From positions 1 through 64,000 of the forward strand of contig CALBKM010000030.1 in assembly GCA_937895705.1 (NCBI GenBank): a DNA stretch of 64,000 nt, read 5' to 3'. Below the pieces are notes generated by a model that did not search any database, was not told where the DNA came from, and saw only the letters and a program-made list of their open reading frames with translations. Shown piece after piece: positions 29,092 to 37,478 of this stretch. Source of the DNA: an uncultured Clostridia bacterium (GTDB taxonomy: Bacteria > Bacillota > Clostridia > Lachnospirales > Lachnospiraceae). Made by a program: the position numbers and the translations under genes. Every line of letters starts with the position of its first letter. Within the stretch, counting starts at the first letter, position 1.

Positions 29092-29880
29092 CTATAGGAT
29101 AATTGTCTTTCCGCAGGAAAGATACTCTAACCGTTCCATCCGTTCTTTCAGGTAGGCAAACTGTTCCAGGCCGGTGCAGTGGCCCGTAAAGTAGCGGGTG
29201 GAGTATTTGTTTAAGTCTCTTGCGGCAGCGTCTAAGGCGTCGCCCGGTTCCAGCTTCATGAAATGAAAGCCTCCCACCAGAACGTCCGGTGCAAACCACT
29301 CCATAATATTTTGAATGCCTTTATGAGAGCACCCGCTGATGAGAACCTTTAGGTCTTTTGACTCAATCAAAAGATACTGTTCGTGGCGAAAGTCATCCGG
29401 TACGTGATTATTTCCATTCAAAGTTGTCAGACCGAAGCTTCCTAAGTCGGTAGAGCGGACGCGCTCGTTACAGGAAAAAAGGGTCAAACCGGTTGCAAGT
29501 GCGCATGTTTCGGCGGTAACGCGCAGTCTACCCTGTTCTACAAGAGTAGACTCTAAATTCGTATCCAAACCGATATATTTATCCAGCGCATTGAAATGTG
29601 GTTCGAAGGCAAAACGATTGATATAGATCGGAGCCTTGTCATTCAGAGACAAAAAGGTACGGAGACCGCCGCCGTGGTCGTAGTGACCGTGGGAAAGGAC
29701 GGCAATGTCTACTGCGGACAGATCAATCCCAAGCGTTTCGGCATTTTTTGCAAACAAATCGCTTTGTCCCATGTCGAATAAAATATTGTGTGTGTCGGTT
29801 TCGATGTACAGACTGAGACCGTGCTCTGTCTGCATGTCGTCCCGTTCGGTTGTGTTTTCCAGTAAGGCTGTGATTTTCAT
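29092..29880 (-). CDS. Metallo-beta-lactamase fold hydrolase
   Basis: A 262-residue MBL-fold protein with the metal motif SHGHYDHGGG. Later ligands include the His in SGCSHKGI (about 190) and one in FTGHCTG. It resembles the archaeal-type dihydropterin ribofuranosylaminobenzene phosphate synthase-like group, a family of mostly untested hydrolases. The start at 29880 is set by AAAGGACA. A longer frame reaching 30351 would run through its own promoter and the start of the opposite yfbR-like gene. Substrate not predictable. Confidence 0.88.
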   Translation of the reverse strand: MKITALLENTTERDDMQTEHGLSLYIETDTHNILFDMGQSDLFAKNAETLGIDLSAVDIAVLSHGHYDHGGGLRTFLSLNDKAPIYINRFAFEPHFNALDKYIGLDTNLESTLVEQGRLRVTAETCALATGLTLFSCNERVRSTDLGSFGLTTLNGNNHVPDDFRHEQYLLIESKDLKVLISGCSHKGIQNIMEWFAPDVLVGGFHFMKLEPGDALDAAARDLNKYSTRYFTGHCTGLEQFAYLKERMERLEYLSCGKTIIL

Positions 29881-29961
29881 CGTATCGTGTCCTTTCGGCT
29901 CCTCTTTGCGGGAGAAAAGTTGTATAGAGGCGTGCAAAAACTGCGGGCTGCCTCTGTTTGC

Positions 29962-29990
29962 AGTGTAACATAAATAAAATAGTGTTGCAA
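29962..29990 (-). promoter_or_regulatory. Promoter for the MBL hydrolase
   Basis: On the minus strand, TTGCAA (29990-29985), a 17-base spacer and TACACT (29967-29962). It lies back to back with the promoter at 30039. Confidence 0.65.
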
Positions 29991-30038
29991 GTGTACCTGT
30001 GAAAGAAAGGAAATGTAAAAGAAAATTGCCGTGTTCGA

Positions 30039-30067
30039 TTGACAGTCCATTACGATTATTGCATAAT
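30039..30067 (+). promoter_or_regulatory. Promoter for the yfbR-like operon
   Basis: Consensus TTGACA (30039-30044), a 17-base spacer and CATAAT (30062-30067). Confidence 0.75.
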
Positions 30068-30148
30068 AGAAGAGGAAGAAACGAGGTGTCTTTCTGAGGA
30101 GAAATAAATGGAAAGGGCATTTGGATAAATAGGAGAGAGGATACAACC

Positions 30149-30745
30149 ATGGGAAAAAACGAGAGTAATTTTTGTGCGATGATGTCCCGTATGAAATACA
30201 TTGATCGTTGGGCACTGATGCGGAATTCCTGTACGGAGAATATTTGCGAGCACTCTTTGGAAGTGGCGATGATTGCCCATATGCTGTGCATCATCGGTAA
30301 CAAGCGCTTCGGAAAGAACCTGGACGCCAGCAAGGCGGCGTTAATCGGCATGTATCACGATACCACGGAGATTATTACCGGGGATATGCCGACGCCGGTG
30401 AAGTATTATAACGAGACCATACAGACGGTGTTCCATAAGATTGAGGATGCGGCGGCGGAGTCGCTCCTTGCCATGCTTCCGGAGGATTTGCGGGAGGAGT
30501 TCCACAGCCTGTATTTTAAGCAGGAGGAGGACGCGTACCTGTGGCGTCTGGTAAAGGCGGCGGACAAGTTTTCTGCCCTCATTAAGTGTATGGAAGAGAA
30601 AAAGGCCGGCAATAAGGAATTTGACAGTGCGCTCAAGTCTACAAAGGCATCCATCGGAGCCATGGAGCTTCCGGAGGCGGACTGCTTTATGGAGGAGTTT
30701 ATTCCGGCGTATAACAAGAACTTGGATGAGTTACAAAAACGTTAG
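30149..30745 (+). CDS. 5'-deoxynucleotidase, YfbR-like HD hydrolase
   Basis: YfbR removes phosphate from deoxyribonucleoside 5'-monophosphates. The 198 residues carry the HD-superfamily ligands in order: H in CEHSLEVAM, HD in GMYHDTTEI, and a later D in KAADKFSALIKC. The MSRMKYIDRWALMRN opening is typical of YfbR. It is the first of a probable run with the HAD gene (68 bases later) and the RsmH-like gene. Confidence 0.9.
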   Translation: MGKNESNFCAMMSRMKYIDRWALMRNSCTENICEHSLEVAMIAHMLCIIGNKRFGKNLDASKAALIGMYHDTTEIITGDMPTPVKYYNETIQTVFHKIEDAAAESLLAMLPEDLREEFHSLYFKQEEDAYLWRLVKAADKFSALIKCMEEKKAGNKEFDSALKSTKASIGAMELPEADCFMEEFIPAYNKNLDELQKR

Positions 30746-30813
30746 AAAAGTAAGAGAGACGTGCACAAACTGTAGCTGTGTTGGGGAACAAACTACAGAA
30801 GGGAGCATAACAC

Positions 30814-31488
30814 ATGAAAGCAGTAATCTTTGACATGTTCGAGACGTTGGTGACGCTACATAGTGTACCGCGGTATTTCGGGCGGAATATTGCGGCGGAT
30901 TTGGGAGCGGATATTGATGAATTTTATCCGTTGTGGCATGAGACGGAAGAGGCCCGCAGTAAGGGGAAAATGGAGTTTGAAGAGTCTCTTTATTGGATCG
31001 GGGAACGTACCCGTTATGCATACCCGGAGCATATTCCGGAGGCCGTGAAAAAGCGTTACGCCTTTAAAAGCGAAAGCTTGCAGAAGGTGGAATATCGGAT
31101 TGTTTCCCTGCTTCGTGAGTTAAAGGAGCGGGGTTATAAAGTCGGTCTCATCAGTAACTGCTTTTTGGAAGAAGCGGAAGCCATTCGAGGGAATGTGTTG
31201 GCGTCCTGTTTTGATGTGATGATGCTTTCCTGCGAGCAGGGGGTACAGAAGCCGGAGCACGAGATATTCGAACGGTGTCTTTCGGAGCTTTCTGTGGCAC
31301 CGGAGGATTGCCTGTATGTGGGAGACGGCGGAAGTCTGGAACTGGAAACGGCCCGGGAGTTCGGAATGCAGACGCTGCAGGCGGGCTGGTTTGTGAAAAA
31401 CTATGAGGAAAACTGGGAAAAAGAAGGCTTTGCGACGGCTACGGACCCGGCAGAGGTGTTGGCGGCGGCCGGAGAGAAAGCTGATTAG
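30814..31488 (+). CDS. HAD superfamily hydrolase (phosphatase-like)
   Basis: A 224-residue HAD hydrolase. Motif I is FDMFETLV: the first Asp is the nucleophile, but the usual second Asp (DxD) is Glu at the +3 spacing and Phe-Glu follows. Motif II is in LISNCF, motif III lysine in QKPEHEIFERCL, and motif IV in YVGDGGSLELE, where GD is followed by Gly-Gly rather than the usual acidic pair. The altered motifs may change activity. AGAAGGGAG precedes the ATG. Confidence 0.87.
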   Translation: MKAVIFDMFETLVTLHSVPRYFGRNIAADLGADIDEFYPLWHETEEARSKGKMEFEESLYWIGERTRYAYPEHIPEAVKKRYAFKSESLQKVEYRIVSLLRELKERGYKVGLISNCFLEEAEAIRGNVLASCFDVMMLSCEQGVQKPEHEIFERCLSELSVAPEDCLYVGDGGSLELETAREFGMQTLQAGWFVKNYEENWEKEGFATATDPAEVLAAAGEKAD

Positions 31489-31565
31489 CGGAATGTATCA
31501 GAAAATAAATGATACGGTGGTACGGATATGTACCATAGAAGCAGGCAGGAACGGAGGAGCGAGGT

Positions 31566-32639
31566 TTGGAGACGAACGAACCGAACAACGGACAAGTAAA
31601 TGACATCCCGCATAAGCGGCGGGTCAGATATAAGGGAACCCACCCGAGGGCGTTCCATGAGAAGTATAAGGAAGCCAATCCGGAAAAATATGCGGATACC
31701 ATAGAAAAAGTCATTCGCAAGGGCAGTACCCCGGCGGGGATGCACATTTCCATTATGGTGGATGAAATACTGGATGTGCTGCAAATTCAGCCGGGAGAGC
31801 AGGGACTGGATGCGACACTGGGGTACGGCGGTCATACCGGTGCCATGCTGGCGAGGCTTGAGGGAAGCGGTCATATGTATGCTTTGGATGTGGACCCGAT
31901 CGAGATTGTAAAGACGAAGAAGCGTTTGGCGGACAAGGGCTACGGAGAGGATATTTTGACGATTTGTCAGACCAATTTTGCCAACATTGACGAGGTGGCA
32001 AAACAGGCCGGTAAGTTTGATTTTGTTCTGGCGGACCTTGGGGTGTCTTCCATGCAGATCGATAACCCGGAACGAGGATTTTCCTATAAGGTGGAAGGAC
32101 CGTTGGATCTGCGTCTGGACCCGGAGCACGGACAGTCGGCGTCGGAGCGGCTTCGCAGTATTACGAAGGAAGAGTTTATTGGCATGATGGTGGAAAACTC
32201 CGATGAGCCTTATGCGGAGCAGATTGCCAAAACGGTATTTCAGAAGTTAAAACGCGGGGCAAAGTTTGAGACCACCACAGAGCTTCGGGAGGCGATAGAA
32301 GAAGCACTGTGCAAACTTCCGCCTGCGGAGTATAAGGAAGTTGTGAAGAAGTCCTGTGCAAGAGTGTTTCAGGCGCTGCGTATCGATGTAAACAGCGAAT
32401 TTGAGGTGCTGTATGCGTTTCTTGAGAAGCTGCCGGGGGTTTTAAAGCCGGGAGCGCGGGTGGCGATATTAACTTTCCACTCGGGGGAGGACCAGCTGGT
32501 GAAGAAGTCCTTTAAACAACTGAAAAAAGAGGGAGTTTACAGCGATGTGTCGGAAGAAGTGATTCGTCCGTCTGCGGCGGAATGCCAGCGGAATCCGCGG
32601 GCAAAATCCACGAAACTGAGATGGGCGGTAAAGGCGTAA
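31566..32639 (+). CDS. RsmH-like rRNA (cytosine-N4) methyltransferase paralogue
   Basis: RsmH methylates C1402 of 16S rRNA with SAM. The 357-residue protein keeps the family core: MVDEIL, the SAM loop LDATLGYGGHTGAML, VLADLGVSSMQIDNPERGFSYKVEGPLDLRLD and AILTFHSGEDQLVKKSFK. It differs by a basic N-terminal extension of about 60 residues. It is not in a cell-division cluster, where the usual rsmH lies, so it is probably a second copy found in some Clostridia. The start is TTG at 31566, six bases after GGAGGAG. Confidence 0.85.
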   Translation: METNEPNNGQVNDIPHKRRVRYKGTHPRAFHEKYKEANPEKYADTIEKVIRKGSTPAGMHISIMVDEILDVLQIQPGEQGLDATLGYGGHTGAMLARLEGSGHMYALDVDPIEIVKTKKRLADKGYGEDILTICQTNFANIDEVAKQAGKFDFVLADLGVSSMQIDNPERGFSYKVEGPLDLRLDPEHGQSASERLRSITKEEFIGMMVENSDEPYAEQIAKTVFQKLKRGAKFETTTELREAIEEALCKLPPAEYKEVVKKSCARVFQALRIDVNSEFEVLYAFLEKLPGVLKPGARVAILTFHSGEDQLVKKSFKQLKKEGVYSDVSEEVIRPSAAECQRNPRAKSTKLRWAVKA

Positions 32640-32664
32640 AAAGAAAGAGAAAAGGAGAAGGATT

Positions 32665-33774
32665 ATGGCAGAAAACATGTTAAACAAGTGGCTGGCACCG
32701 GTATGGAAGGGCGGCGAAATTTGGGAAGAGTCCGTATGCTTTTTTGAGGATGCAGACAAAAAGGAACAGGGCGGAAATTTGCTCTACACTCCGAAGAAGA
32801 TAACCAAGATTACAAACCACGACAGTACGGTAGTGTACGAAGAGGGCAAGGACTATACGGTGACGGAGCGGGGCATTGTGCGCACAGAAGGCAGCCGGAT
32901 TCCGTTGCTTGCAAGAGAAGAATACATCAAACCGTACAACGACGAGCCGTGGGCCGGCTGGTTGTGTCTGGAGGGCAAAAAAGAATTCACCATGATTCTT
33001 CCGTTTGTGTTCAAATATCAGTCTCTGGTGACCTATGAGGCGGCAGAGAGCTGGAACGGACTTGTGCCGGAGCGTATGGGTGCCCGCCTTACAAAGACCT
33101 ATGAGAAATTAGAGAGCGGAAAGCCGCTTCATATCGTATATTTCGGAGACAGTATTACGGCGGGCTGGGAAGCCAGCGGTGCTGACGAGCCGGCGGTGGA
33201 TATGGGCTCTTTAAACCCGATGAAGGTACAGTCCGATCGTTATCCGAACATGCCGGTATGGGCGGAGCTGGTGACGAGAAAGCTTCGTGAAACCTACCCG
33301 CAGGCAGAGATTACTAAGGACAACTTATCCTCCGGCGGTTCCACCGCACAGTGGGGCGTGGAGCACGTAAACGAACTGTTTGACCGTGTAGAGGTGCCGG
33401 ACCTTGTATTTCTCGGCTTCGGTATGAACTGTATGTGGGACCCGACGGAGCAGTTTATGGGCTATATTGACGAGATTATCAGCGAGCTTAAGAAGCGGAA
33501 TCCGGACTGTGAGTTTGTGCTGTACCCGGCCATGACCGCAAATACGGAGATTCCGACCTATCAGAACGATGGACTTCTGAACTATGAGAAGGCTCTCACG
33601 GAGTACGCAAAGTCCCACGAGGGCATGGCAGCGGCTCCGGTACATAGCATGTTTAAGGAAATGGAGAACCGGGGCAAGACGTACTTTAACTACACCGGAA
33701 ACTGCGTAAATCATCCGAATGATTTCGCAATTCGTTTGTACGGGCAGACGATTTTTGAGGCGATTTTGAAGTAA
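32665..33774 (+). CDS. SGNH/GDSL-type carbohydrate esterase
   Basis: A 369-residue two-domain esterase: an N-terminal beta-rich domain (about 1-145), then an SGNH hydrolase. Block I is YFGDSITAG (Ser nucleophile), block II SGGSTAQWG, block III GFGMNC, and block V carries the His in VNHPND. The usual Asp three residues before that His is missing (Cys there). That fits a Ser-His dyad, as in CE2-type acetyl esterases. No signal peptide. It sits 109 bases before the GH31 gene, so it probably strips acyl groups from imported xylo- or xyloglucan oligosaccharides. Confidence 0.85.
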   Translation: MAENMLNKWLAPVWKGGEIWEESVCFFEDADKKEQGGNLLYTPKKITKITNHDSTVVYEEGKDYTVTERGIVRTEGSRIPLLAREEYIKPYNDEPWAGWLCLEGKKEFTMILPFVFKYQSLVTYEAAESWNGLVPERMGARLTKTYEKLESGKPLHIVYFGDSITAGWEASGADEPAVDMGSLNPMKVQSDRYPNMPVWAELVTRKLRETYPQAEITKDNLSSGGSTAQWGVEHVNELFDRVEVPDLVFLGFGMNCMWDPTEQFMGYIDEIISELKKRNPDCEFVLYPAMTANTEIPTYQNDGLLNYEKALTEYAKSHEGMAAAPVHSMFKEMENRGKTYFNYTGNCVNHPNDFAIRLYGQTIFEAILK

Positions 33775-33883
33775 AAATGAAAGGCCGGATTGTTGTGGCT
33801 CGGGGAGCTGCTGTAGTCCGGCTTTGTTGTAAACAGAATGGAAATCGGCATATGGGATGCCGATGTGAAAAAGGAGAGGGCTT

Positions 33884-36196
33884 ATGAAATTCAGCAACGG
33901 ATGTTGGTTACAAAAGGAAGGGGTGCAGTTGTTTGCCCCGGCGGAAGCGTATTTTATCACGAAAACGGAGACCGAGGTGACGATATGCGCACCGACGAGC
34001 CGTGTGTACAATAAGGGCTGTACCTTGGGCGGCATTAACCTGACGGTAAAGGTAAGTTCTCCGCGGAAGGATGTACTGCGGGTGCAGACTTACCATCACT
34101 TGGGTGCGGTGGTAAAGGAGCCTGCGTTTGAGCTTAACATGCAGGAGTGTCCGCTTAATGTAACGGAGGATAATGAGAAGATTGTAGTGGAGAGCGGAAG
34201 CCTTTCTTTGGTGATTACAAAGGAGCCGTGGTCCATGACTTATCGGAAAGACGGCAAGGTATTGACCAAGAGCACCGGCAAGGACCTGGCTCTGGTAAAG
34301 ACCGACTGGAAGGGCGATTATTACGACAAGGGCGACTTTGTGGACACTTATATCCGCCAGCAGCTTTCCCTTGGCGTGGGAGAGCTGCTGTACGGCACCG
34401 GCGAGCATTTTACACCCTTTGTAAAGAACGGTCAGAGCATCGATATTTGGAACGAGGATGGCGGCACCAGCACGGAGCAGGCCTACAAAAATATCCCGTT
34501 TTATGTGTCTAACAAAGGCTACGGCGTATTGGTAAATCACCCGGAAAAGGTGTCCTTTGAGCTGGGCACCGAGATGGTGACGAGAGCAGAGTTTTCCGTG
34601 GAGGGTGGATATCTGGACTACTTTCTCTTCGGGGGAGATTCCATGAAGGATGTCCTGGTGGCATATACGGATTTGACGGGCAAACCGTCCCTGCCGGCAC
34701 CATGGACCTTCGGTTTATGGCTGTCCACCTCCTTTACCACTAGCTACGACGAAGCAACGGTCATGAGCTTTATCGACGGCATGTTAGAGAGAGGAATTCC
34801 GCTTCGTACCTTCCACTTCGACTGCTGCTGGATGAAGGAATTCCACTGGTCGGATTTTGTGTGGGATGAGCGGGTGTTCCCGGACCCGGAGGGCATGTTA
34901 AAGCGAATTAAGGAAAAGGGCTTAAATATTTGTGTTTGGATTAACTCTTATATCGGGCAGGAGTCCCGGCTCTTTGCGGAGGGCATGGAGAAGGGCTACT
35001 TTATCAAGCGCCCGAACGGTCAGGTGTACCAGTGGGATATGTGGCAGCCGGGCATGGCCATCGTGGACTTTACCAATCCGGCGGCGTATGCATGGTTCCA
35101 GGAAAAGCTGGAAGTGCTCCTTGACATGGGCGTGGATTGCTTCAAGACGGACTTCGGCGAGCGTATCCCGGTGGATGTGGTATACTTTGACGGCTCCGAT
35201 CCGAAGAAAATGCATAACTATTACACTCATTTATATAACAAATGCGTTTACGAGCTACTGGAGAGGAAGCGCGGAAAAGGCGAAGCGGTGCTGTTTGCCC
35301 GTTCCGCCACCGTGGGCGGACAGCGGTTCCCGGTACACTGGGGCGGCGACTGCTGGTCGGACTACGAATCCATGGAAGAAAGCCTGCGGGGCGGTTTGTC
35401 CTTGCTGATGAGCGGCTTCGGCTTCTGGGCTCACGACATCGGCGGTTTCGAGCATACCTCCACCCCGGATGTGTACAAGCGTTGGGTGGCCTTCGGCCTC
35501 CTTTCCTCCCACAGCCGTTTGCACGGCAGTACCTCTTACCGGGTACCGTGGGTGTACGATGAGGAAGCGGTGGATGTGTGCCGGTTCTTTACCCGCCTGA
35601 AAGCAAAACTCATGCCGTACCTGTACGAGACGGCCATCTATACAAGCAACACCGGCATCCCGACCATGCGTAGCATGGTGCTGGAATTCCCGGAGGATAA
35701 GAACTGCAGCTACTTGGACAAGCAATACATGTTGGGCGACAGCCTCCTCGTCGCACCGATTTTCCGTGAGGACGGCATCGGCGAATTCTACCTGCCGGAG
35801 GGTGTCTGGACCAATTTCTTCACCGGCAAGGAATACGAGGGCGGCAAGTGGTACAGCGAATGTCATGACTACTGCAGCATTCCGTTGATGGTAAAGGAAG
35901 GCTCCATTATCGCCTTGGGCGCACATGATGACAAGCCGGATTATGATTATGCGGACGGTGTGGAGCTTCGTGTCTATGGCCTTGCGGATGGCATGACCCT
36001 GACCAAGTCCGTGTACAGCATGGCAAAGGAAGAGGATATTATCCTGACCGTAAGCCAGAAGGACGGTAAGGTGGAATTTGACGTAGATGCGGAGGAAGGC
36101 AAGGCATTTACGGTGAGACTCATGAACCGGAAGGTAGAGAGCGTTGAGGGGGCGAAGGTGACCTTCGACGGAGAGGATACGATTGTAGAGTTTTAA
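33884..36196 (+). CDS. yicI: GH31 alpha-xylosidase (YicI type)
   Basis: This hydrolyses alpha-1,6-linked xylose from xyloglucan oligosaccharides such as isoprimeverose. The 770 residues carry the YicI-type nucleophile motif KTDFGERIP (Asp423) and the acid/base in HWGGDCWSDY (Asp489). FHFDCCWM lines the active site and marks alpha-xylosidases rather than alpha-glucosidases. No signal peptide, so cytosolic. AAAGGAGAGG precedes the start. Its expression is probably linked to the esterase before it. Confidence 0.95.
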   Translation: MKFSNGCWLQKEGVQLFAPAEAYFITKTETEVTICAPTSRVYNKGCTLGGINLTVKVSSPRKDVLRVQTYHHLGAVVKEPAFELNMQECPLNVTEDNEKIVVESGSLSLVITKEPWSMTYRKDGKVLTKSTGKDLALVKTDWKGDYYDKGDFVDTYIRQQLSLGVGELLYGTGEHFTPFVKNGQSIDIWNEDGGTSTEQAYKNIPFYVSNKGYGVLVNHPEKVSFELGTEMVTRAEFSVEGGYLDYFLFGGDSMKDVLVAYTDLTGKPSLPAPWTFGLWLSTSFTTSYDEATVMSFIDGMLERGIPLRTFHFDCCWMKEFHWSDFVWDERVFPDPEGMLKRIKEKGLNICVWINSYIGQESRLFAEGMEKGYFIKRPNGQVYQWDMWQPGMAIVDFTNPAAYAWFQEKLEVLLDMGVDCFKTDFGERIPVDVVYFDGSDPKKMHNYYTHLYNKCVYELLERKRGKGEAVLFARSATVGGQRFPVHWGGDCWSDYESMEESLRGGLSLLMSGFGFWAHDIGGFEHTSTPDVYKRWVAFGLLSSHSRLHGSTSYRVPWVYDEEAVDVCRFFTRLKAKLMPYLYETAIYTSNTGIPTMRSMVLEFPEDKNCSYLDKQYMLGDSLLVAPIFREDGIGEFYLPEGVWTNFFTGKEYEGGKWYSECHDYCSIPLMVKEGSIIALGAHDDKPDYDYADGVELRVYGLADGMTLTKSVYSMAKEEDIILTVSQKDGKVEFDVDAEEGKAFTVRLMNRKVESVEGAKVTFDGEDTIVEF

Positions 36197-36220
36197 AGAT
36201 ACGTGATGATAAGGCAGAAG

Positions 36221-36282
36221 CAGTTGTCGCAGTTTTTGCGATAACTGCCCGCGGCGAACTGTCGCAGAAATTGCGACAGTTC
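36221..36282 (+). other. Twin hairpins after the GH31 gene
   Basis: Two consecutive stem-loops: CAGTTGTCGCA/TGCGATAACTG (36221-36247, imperfect) and the perfect GAACTGTCGCA/TGCGACAGTTC (36256-36282). Both share the arm CTGTCGCA. The T-tracts after them are weak. They may terminate or protect the message, or bind a protein. Confidence 0.6.
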
Positions 36283-36307
36283 GGTCTATTGAGAAGGGGG
36301 AGAAGCG

Positions 36308-37045
36308 ATGGCAAAACGAAAAGGCAAGAAAGTCGGACGTGCGTTGGGAATTTCTTTGGCAGCGGTTGTGCTTGTGCTCGGTGGGCTGTTTATCCTTTGG
36401 TATGCATCCTTTGCCAATATGAAAAAGGCGGAGACTGCCTATTTTGACAAGGACGGAAAGTTTGTGTGCAGTGAGGAGAATCCGTTCCGGGAGGAATTGC
36501 TTGCAAAGCTGGTCTCTGTCTGTACGAAAGCAGGGACCTTTGAAGAAGCTTCGCCGTATGCATGGGATAAGACGTTGTTGGAAAACAGGGATGTGAATTT
36601 CAGTGATTTTACCATCCTGGCAAAGGACGGAGCAAAGTACGAAATTTACGACTATGCACCGCTTGTGCAAGCACGTAGCGGAGAAAGGGTCACAGTGATG
36701 AGTCCTCAGCAGCGTTATCTCTACATCGAGAGGACCAAAGGGGATAAGAGCCTAATTTACCGTGTGAAATTCGATGAGAAGGCAGAAGAAATATGGGAGC
36801 TCATCGGTAAGGCACAGCGCTATGCCTACAATCAGATGGGGACCTTTCGGGCAACTGTGGTAAGCAGCTCCGAATCTATGGGGGGCGGTACGGTGGAATC
36901 ACCGGAATACGGCAGAATGGATGTCAGCGCAAGTAGCTTTGACTGGGCGAAGCCGGGAGATACGGTGGAAGTGACGGTGCTGCAGCAGCCGGCGTGGTTT
37001 GCAGCGGGGGATAGACCGAAGGTGACGATAAAGAAGGTGGAGTGA
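36308..37045 (+). CDS. Single-pass membrane protein of unknown function
   Basis: Not confidently recognised. The 245 residues have a basic N terminus (MAKRKGKKVGR), one membrane helix (about 13-33) and an extracytoplasmic part of about 210 residues that looks beta-rich, with no cysteine pairs or catalytic motif apparent. The resemblance to DUF1523-type proteins is only faint. AGAAGGGGGAGAAGCG gives a strong ribosome site. It is followed by a terminator and then the accessory island. Confidence 0.75.
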   Translation: MAKRKGKKVGRALGISLAAVVLVLGGLFILWYASFANMKKAETAYFDKDGKFVCSEENPFREELLAKLVSVCTKAGTFEEASPYAWDKTLLENRDVNFSDFTILAKDGAKYEIYDYAPLVQARSGERVTVMSPQQRYLYIERTKGDKSLIYRVKFDEKAEEIWELIGKAQRYAYNQMGTFRATVVSSSESMGGGTVESPEYGRMDVSASSFDWAKPGDTVEVTVLQQPAWFAAGDRPKVTIKKVE

Positions 37046-37057
37046 GTGAGAGAACGG

Positions 37058-37092
37058 AGACAACACGCAGAAAATGCGTGTTGTTTTTTTCT
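37058..37092 (+). terminator. Intrinsic terminator
   Basis: Stem ACAACACGCA/TGCGTGTTGT with loop GAAAA and a long T-run; it marks the last core gene before the island. Confidence 0.92.
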
Positions 37093-37121
37093 GGGAAAAT
37101 GCACAATTTTCAATAAAAAAG

Positions 37122-37240
37122 AAACGAGCAACCTTTTCCGGCCCGAAGGCTTTACTCAGTAACAAAACCCGTTTCTTGGAAAGGAAGCGAGCACCCTTTT
37201 CCAGTCGTGAGACCTTACTCAGCACAAAACCCGCTTCTTG
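37122..37240. repeat. Two tandem copies of a structured element of about 58 bases
   Basis: Copies at about 37122-37176 and 37181-37239. Conserved blocks are CGAGCA-CCTTTTCC and TTACTCAG-A-CAAAACCCG. Each copy is bounded by complementary ends (GAAACG/CGTTTC in the first, GAAGCG/CGCTTC in the second). Each contains a small inner stem with a four-base loop (GCC-CGAA-GGC and GTC-GTGA-GAC). Both stems differ between copies by paired changes, so pairing is kept. No gene overlaps it. Confidence 0.8.
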
Positions 37241-37288
37241 AGTTTATAGTATGCGGTTTTGGGAAAGAAGTCAAGAGGAAAATGAGAT

Positions 37289-37377
37289 AACGTTCAAGAT
37301 ATTGAACGTTAGCGAAAAAAGTCAGTATGGGCAAAATTTGCACGGACTGAATCGGGAGTGGGTGGCGCAAATTTTGC
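37289..37377. promoter_or_regulatory. Inverted repeats before the first defence gene
   Basis: A perfect 9-base palindrome arm pair AACGTTCAA/TTGAACGTT lies at 37289-37310 with a 4-base gap. A second 11-base inverted pair, GCAAAATTTGC (37331-37341) and GCAAATTTTGC (37367-37377), follows. Together with the tandem element and the promoter this accounts for the 430-base gap before 37479. They could be operators or island-end structures. Confidence 0.55.
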
Positions 37378-37406
37378 GACAACCTGTAGTTATGGTCAGA
37401 TTGAGG

Positions 37407-37435
37407 TTTAAAAACATAAAATATTATGGTATAAT
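37407..37435 (+). promoter_or_regulatory. Promoter for the DUF4062-HEPN pair
   Basis: TTTAAA (37407-37412), a 17-base spacer and TATAAT (37430-37435) with an extended TGG. Confidence 0.6.
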
Positions 37436-37478
37436 ATATTTGATTCTAATACCAATGGTATATAAAGGAGGTTTTAGT

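Noticed and set aside
29881..30351. N-terminal extension of the MBL hydrolase
   Set aside because: It would cross two promoters and the start of the opposite gene; a good ribosome site favours 29880.
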